Origin: Pseudomonas proteolytica | GTDB taxonomy: Bacteria; Pseudomonadota; Gammaproteobacteria; Pseudomonadales; Pseudomonadaceae | DNA: 35,209 nucleotides | Direction: 5' to 3' | Assembly (NCBI RefSeq): GCF_007858275.1 | Contig: NZ_VFEV01000054.1 | Location: 1 to 35,209 of the forward strand | Part shown: positions 31,536 to 35,209 of the stretch, piece by piece | How the letters are laid out: the number at the start of each line of letters is the position of its first letter | Numbering within the stretch: the stretch's first letter is position 1 | The notes under the pieces: generated by a model | What the model was told of the DNA's origin: nothing | What the model saw: the letters and a program-made list of their open reading frames with translations, nothing else | The model's database searches: none | Program-made: the position numbers and the translations under genes

Positions 31536-32005
31536 GCGCGCAACAACAAGGCGACGGAGTGCACCGCGATGCCCTCTTCACGACCCGTAAACCCGAGCTT
31601 TTCGGTAGTGGTGGCTTTCACGTTGACTTGATCCAGTTCTATTTGCAGGTCGGCGGCAATCACGGCGCGCATCGATTCGATATGCGGCGCCATCTTTGGC
31701 GCCTGGGCAACGATGGTGTTATCGACATTGCCGACCTTCCAGCCTTTGGCATGGATCAGGCCGACCACATGCCGCAGCAGCACGCGGCTGTCCGCGCCCT
31801 TGAAAGTGGGGTCGGTGTCCGGAAAGTGTTTGCCGATATCCCCCAACGCCGCTGCGCCGAGCAAGGCATCGCTCAAGGCATGCAGCACAACGTCGCCGTC
31901 GGAATGAGCCAGCAACCCATGGTGGTGCGCAATGCGCACGCCGCCCAGGGTGATGAAGTCGCCTTCGGCGAAACGGTGCACATCATAGCCGTGGCCAATA
32001 CGCAT
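31532..32005 (-). CDS. ispF: MECDP synthase IspF
   Basis: 157-aa 2-C-methyl-D-erythritol 2,4-cyclodiphosphate synthase of the MEP isoprenoid pathway; a homotrimer. Zinc ligands D8 and H10 (MRIGHGYDVHRF) and H42 (HSDGDVVLHA region), and FPDTDPTFKGADSR, are intact. The ATG at 32005 begins directly after the T-run of a terminator hairpin; the only Shine-Dalgarno-like bases are GGGGCG inside that hairpin. Confidence 0.97.
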   Translation of the reverse strand: MRIGHGYDVHRFAEGDFITLGGVRIAHHHGLLAHSDGDVVLHALSDALLGAAALGDIGKHFPDTDPTFKGADSRVLLRHVVGLIHAKGWKVGNVDNTIVAQAPKMAPHIESMRAVIAADLQIELDQVNVKATTTEKLGFTGREEGIAVHSVALLLRA

Positions 32006-32034
32006 AAAAAACGCCCCGATTTAATTCAGGGCGT
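32006..32034 (-). terminator. Terminator of adhC-fghA abutting the ispF start
   Basis: ACGCCC (32011-32016) and GGGCGT (32029-32034) form a 6-bp stem. Read on the minus strand, the stem is followed by six T (32011-32006), then the ispF ATG at 32005. fghA ends 25 bp upstream. It looks like an intrinsic terminator, possibly partial, for the formaldehyde genes. Confidence 0.75.
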
Positions 32035-32058
32035 GATTCTACCTACTTTTGCCGGACA

Positions 32059-32904
32059 TTAACCGAGCAAAGCACGTCCATGATGACGCAAGTGGTCCTC
32101 GATGAAGCTGGCGATAAAGAAGTAGCTGTGGTCATAGCCCGGTTGCAGGCGCAGCTCCAGCGGATGGCCCGCCGCCTTGGCAGCCTGCAACAAGGCCTCG
32201 GGCTTGAGTTGGGTGGCCAGGAAGTCGTCGCGATCGCCCTGATCCACCAGCAGTGGCAGCTTTTGCGAGGCTTCGCTGATCAGCACGCAGGCGTCCCATT
32301 CGCGCCACTTGGAGCGCTCTTCCCCCAGGTAGCGAGAAAAGGCTTTTTGGCCCCAAGGGCAATCCATCGGATTATTGATGGGCGAAAAGGCCGACACCGA
32401 CTGATAGCGCCCCGGATTGCGCAAGGCACACACCAACGCACCGTGCCCGCCCATGGAGTGGCCACTGATGCCGCGCTTGTCGCAAGCCGGGAAATGCGCT
32501 TCAACCAACGCCGGCAATTCCTGCACGACATAGTCGTGCATCCGATAATGCTTGCTCCAAGGTTCCTGCGTGGCATTCAGGTAGAACCCGGCACCCAGGC
32601 CAAAGTCCCAGGCGTTGTCCGGATCCCCCGGCACACCCGGCCCACGAGGGCTGGTATCCGGCGCGACGATGATCATTCCCAGCTCGGCCGCCACACGATG
32701 CGCGCCAGCCTTCTGCATGAAGTTTTCATCGGTACAGGTCAGCCCCGACAGCCAGTACAACACCGGCAGCTTGCCGCCCTGCTCCGCCTGGGGCGGCAGG
32801 TAGACGGCGAAGGTCATATCGCAGTCCAGCACTTCGGAATGATGCTTGTAACGCTTGTGCCAGCCGCCGAAACTCTTCTGGCATGACAGGTTTTCCAGAC
32901 TCAT
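32059..32904 (-). CDS. fghA: S-formylglutathione hydrolase
   Basis: 281-aa alpha/beta-hydrolase (esterase D family) that splits S-formylglutathione into formate and glutathione, the last step of formaldehyde detoxification. The nucleophile is S150 in GHSMGG; D in LVDQGDRDDFL (near 224) and H in PGYDHSYFF (near 260) complete the triad. LYWLSGLTCTDENFMQKAGA and APDTSPRG are family signatures. It begins 8 bp after the adhC stop, so the two form one operon. Confidence 0.97.
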   Translation of the reverse strand: MSLENLSCQKSFGGWHKRYKHHSEVLDCDMTFAVYLPPQAEQGGKLPVLYWLSGLTCTDENFMQKAGAHRVAAELGMIIVAPDTSPRGPGVPGDPDNAWDFGLGAGFYLNATQEPWSKHYRMHDYVVQELPALVEAHFPACDKRGISGHSMGGHGALVCALRNPGRYQSVSAFSPINNPMDCPWGQKAFSRYLGEERSKWREWDACVLISEASQKLPLLVDQGDRDDFLATQLKPEALLQAAKAAGHPLELRLQPGYDHSYFFIASFIEDHLRHHGRALLG

Positions 32905-32912
32905 GGCCGACC

Positions 32913-34025
32913 TCAGAAATGGATGACGGTGCGAATGCTCTTGCCTTCATGCATCAGGTCGAAAGCCTTGTTGATATCTTCCAGGCCCATGGTGTGGGTG
33001 ATGAAGGTATCCAGGGGGATTTCGCCGGTCTGGGCCATTTCCACGTAGCTTGGCAACTCGCTGCGGCCACGCACGCCACCGAATGCCGAACCGCGCCAGA
33101 CGCGGCCGGTCACCAATTGGAACGGACGGGTGGCAATTTCCTGACCGGCACCGGCGACACCGATGATCACCGACTCGCCCCAGCCTTTGTGGCAGCACTC
33201 AAGTGCGGCGCGCATCAGTTGTACATTGCCAATGCACTCGAAGGAAAAGTCCACGCCGCCGTCGGTCAAATCGACAATCACATCCTGAATCGGGCGATCG
33301 TAGTCTTTCGGGTTGATGCAATCGGTGGCGCCCAGTTGCTTGGCAATCTCGAACTTGGCCGGGTTGATATCGATGGCGATGATACGACCGGCCTTGGCTT
33401 TCACCGCGCCGATCACAGCCGACAAGCCAATCCCGCCCAGGCCGAAGATGGCAACGGTATCGCCTGGCTTGACCTTGGCGGTGTTGATCACCGCACCGAT
33501 GCCAGTGGTGACACCACAACCCAGCAGGCAGACTTTTTCCAGCGGGGCTTCTTTAGGAATCTTGGCCACGGAGATTTCCGGCAGCACGGTGTACTCGGAA
33601 AAGGTCGAAGTCCCCATGTAGTGGAAAATCGGCTGACCCTTGTAGGAAAAACGCGTGGTGCCGTCCGGCATCAGACCTTTGCCCTGGGTTGCGCGGATGG
33701 CCTGGCACAGGTTGGTCTTGCCCGACAGGCAGAACTTGCACTTGCCACATTCCGGGGTGTACAGCGGGATCACGTGGTCACCCACCGCTACCGAGGTCAC
33801 ACCCTCGCCAATGGCTTCGACCACTGCGCCGCCTTCGTGGCCCAGGATCGACGGGAAAATACCTTCAGGATCGGCGCCCGACAGGGTGTAGGCATCGGTA
33901 TGGCAAACCCCGGAAGCGACCACACGCAGCAGGACTTCGCCAGCCTTGGGCATGGCCACATCCACTTCCACGATCTCCAGCGGTTTCTTGGCTTCAAAGG
34001 CGACAGCGGCGCGTGACTTGATCAT
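32913..34025 (-). CDS. adhC: S-(hydroxymethyl)glutathione dehydrogenase (class III ADH)
   Basis: 370-aa NAD-dependent, zinc-containing class III alcohol dehydrogenase that oxidises the glutathione-formaldehyde adduct to S-formylglutathione. Catalytic-zinc residues C41 (GVCHTD) and H63-E64 (GHEGG); structural-zinc cysteines C93, C96, C99 and C107 (CGKCKFC, then LC); the cofactor Gly loop is FGLGGIGLSAVIGA. The start at 34025 (MIKSRAAVAFEAKKPL) has GGAGA upstream and matches the family; an in-frame upstream start would add about 16 residues that are not typical. It is the first gene of the adhC-fghA operon and divergent from a LysR regulator. Confidence 0.97.
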   Translation of the reverse strand: MIKSRAAVAFEAKKPLEIVEVDVAMPKAGEVLLRVVASGVCHTDAYTLSGADPEGIFPSILGHEGGAVVEAIGEGVTSVAVGDHVIPLYTPECGKCKFCLSGKTNLCQAIRATQGKGLMPDGTTRFSYKGQPIFHYMGTSTFSEYTVLPEISVAKIPKEAPLEKVCLLGCGVTTGIGAVINTAKVKPGDTVAIFGLGGIGLSAVIGAVKAKAGRIIAIDINPAKFEIAKQLGATDCINPKDYDRPIQDVIVDLTDGGVDFSFECIGNVQLMRAALECCHKGWGESVIIGVAGAGQEIATRPFQLVTGRVWRGSAFGGVRGRSELPSYVEMAQTGEIPLDTFITHTMGLEDINKAFDLMHEGKSIRTVIHF

Positions 34026-34085
34026 CCGAGTTTCTCCAGGGGCTTGAAAAGTGAGACGGGCAGTGTAAAACATGGCCCACTGATT

Positions 34086-34114
34086 AATAATCCAGGCAAA
34101 AGCAAAACATTATT
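34086..34114. promoter_or_regulatory. Candidate LysR-type operator between adhC and its regulator
   Basis: AATAAT (34086-34091) and ATTATT (34109-34114) form an AT-rich inverted repeat with a 17-nt spacer, in the 109-bp divergent gap. LysR regulators often bind such dyads (T-N11-A type), but this spacing is longer than the classic one, so it is only a candidate. Confidence 0.35.
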
Positions 34115-34134
34115 GCCATACAGGGACAATCTGC

Positions 34135-35031
34135 ATGCTGGAGAACCGCTGGGAAGGCATCGATGAATTCGTCGCCGTGGCCGAATGCAGCCAGTTCACC
34201 GCCGCGGCAGAACGCCTTGGAGTGTCTTCGTCGCATATCAGCCGCCAGGTGGCACGCCTGGAGGAGCGCCTGCAAACCCGCTTGCTCTATCGCAGTACCC
34301 GGCGGGTGACGCTGACCGAGGCCGGCCAGACCTTCCTCCAGCATTGCCAGCGCCTGCAAGACGGGCGCGAAGAAGCCTTGCGCGCCGTGGGCGACCTGAC
34401 CAGCGAGCCCAAGGGTATGTTGCGCATGACCTGCGCGGTGGCCTATGGCGAACGTTTTATCGTGCCACTGGTTACACGCTTCATGGGGCTGTATCCGCAA
34501 TTGCGGGTGGATATCGAACTGAGCAACCGCCCGCTCGACCTGGTGCATGAAGGCCTGGACCTGGCGATTCGCCTGGGGCGCCTGCAGGACTCGCGAATGG
34601 TCGCCAGCCGCCTGGCACCGCGGCGCATGTATCTGTGCGCGTCGCCGTCGTACCTGGAAAGGTATGGACGCCCACATAGCTTGTCGGAACTGAGCCGGCA
34701 TAACTGCCTGATCGGCAGCTCGGATATTTGGCAATTGGCCCAGGATGGGCGCGAATTCTCCCAAAGGGTGCAGGGAAACTGGCGCTGCAACAGTGGGCAG
34801 GCAGTGCTGGATGCGGCGTTGCAGGGGGTGGGGTTGTGTCAGCTGCCGGATTATTACGTGCTGGAGCACTTGCACAGCGGGGCGCTGGTTTCACTGCTTG
34901 AGGCCCATCAACCGCCAAATACCGCAGTGTGGGCGCTGTATCCGCAGCAGCGGCATTTGTCGCCGAAGGTGCGCAAGTTGGTGGATTACCTGAAGGAAGG
35001 GCTGGCTGGGCGGCCGGAGTATGGCGGGTGA
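34135..35031 (+). CDS. gfnR: LysR-family regulator of formaldehyde detoxification
   Basis: 298-aa LysR-type transcriptional regulator. The N-terminal winged helix-turn-helix (about 1-62) carries FVAVAECSQFTAAAERLGVS and SSHISRQVARLEERLQTRLL. The C-terminal effector domain (about 88-290) has the periplasmic-binding-protein-like fold. Divergent from adhC, the arrangement of P. aeruginosa PA3630 (gfnR as I recall it), which controls glutathione-dependent formaldehyde oxidation. The effector ligand is not visible from sequence. AGGGA precedes the ATG. The gene name rests on position. Confidence 0.85.
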   Translation: MLENRWEGIDEFVAVAECSQFTAAAERLGVSSSHISRQVARLEERLQTRLLYRSTRRVTLTEAGQTFLQHCQRLQDGREEALRAVGDLTSEPKGMLRMTCAVAYGERFIVPLVTRFMGLYPQLRVDIELSNRPLDLVHEGLDLAIRLGRLQDSRMVASRLAPRRMYLCASPSYLERYGRPHSLSELSRHNCLIGSSDIWQLAQDGREFSQRVQGNWRCNSGQAVLDAALQGVGLCQLPDYYVLEHLHSGALVSLLEAHQPPNTAVWALYPQQRHLSPKVRKLVDYLKEGLAGRPEYGG

Positions 35032-35063
35032 TCTGGAGTGTCAGGCCCGGCCTCATCGCAGCA

Positions 35064-35209
35064 TAGGTATCTACACAACTTTCAGAAACTGACGAACTCC
35101 CCCGTGGCGAGCGGGCTTGCCCCGCGCTGGGCTGCGAAGCAGCCCTAAAACCAGACGCTACGGAGTATCTGATACACCGCATACGGCTTACTGGGGCTGC
35201 TTCGCAGTT
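35064..35209. repeat. Composite REP repeat, inverted (copies C and D)
   Basis: From the left: the 16-mer complement TAGGTATCTACACAAC (35064-35079), the 42-nt REP unit inverted (35104-35145), then at the very end GGGGCTGCTTCGCAG (35193-35207), the start of another forward unit cut by the window. This is the mirror of the repeat at 53-146. Confidence 0.85.

Noticed and set aside
53..35209. The whole window as a composite transposon bounded by inverted repeats.
   Set aside because: The end repeats are REP-class sequences that also occur inside the window, contents are core genes, and there is no transposase or target duplication.

Overview
The window reads as a chromosomal segment of a Pseudomonas of the fluorescens complex. 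It is GC-rich. Its right third carries the Pseudomonas order adhC-fghA-ispF-truD-surE-pcm-nlpD-rpoS, and its middle carries a quiP-GST-SEC-C-YchJ-OmpA-dinG neighbourhood as in other pseudomonads. Convergent and intergenic gaps are filled with REP/REPIN palindromes typical of this species group. No tRNA, rRNA, CRISPR array, transposase or prophage gene was seen.

Layout. 1-2.7 kb: REP repeats, a PLP-dependent cysteine-synthase-like enzyme and divergent nhaA. 2.7-4.15 kb: a short accessory island between two strong terminators. It has a truncated S-type-pyocin-like protein with an overlapping putative immunity gene, then an apparent toxin-tail remnant overlapping a second small immunity-like gene (DUF7683-like). 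Base composition drops sharply inside the pyocin-like gene. 4.15-12.6 kb: envelope and metabolic genes, mostly on the minus strand (glycine-zipper lipoprotein, pdxH, OmpA-like lipoprotein with a Lys/Ala-rich tail, serine hydrolase, GH50-like secreted glycosidase, dinG). 12.6-18 kb: CopD-like membrane protein, a secreted collagen-like Gly-rich protein with DUF1145, a second OmpA lipoprotein, and a plus-strand run of DUF6231, YchJ, LEA-type lipoprotein and His-rich SEC-C protein, followed by a GST. 18.2-25.1 kb: the N-terminal-nucleophile acylase quiP, then a basic-amino-acid-type ABC importer of aotJQMOP order, including the AotO-like deacylase but no argR. 25.2-26.7 kb: a small Pro-rich ORF, dcd and a cold-shock gene. 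26.9-35.2 kb: the rpoS-nlpD-pcm-surE-truD-ispF block, the glutathione-dependent formaldehyde oxidation pair fghA/adhC, its probable divergent LysR regulator, and a terminal composite REP repeat.

How genes work together. AdhC and FghA form a complete glutathione-dependent formaldehyde-to-formate route. SurE, Pcm and RpoS form the classical stationary-phase survival cluster, with RpoS probably also transcribed from within nlpD. The SBP, two permeases, ATPase and AotO-like enzyme form one uptake operon. The region most worth a second look is the compact bacteriocin/immunity island at 2.7-4.15 kb. Secondary points are a terminator hairpin abutting the ispF start codon, a REPIN whose arm supplies a Shine-Dalgarno, and the Lys/Ala repeat tail on an OmpA lipoprotein. 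All functional statements rest on reading motifs and recalled family knowledge; no database search was run.
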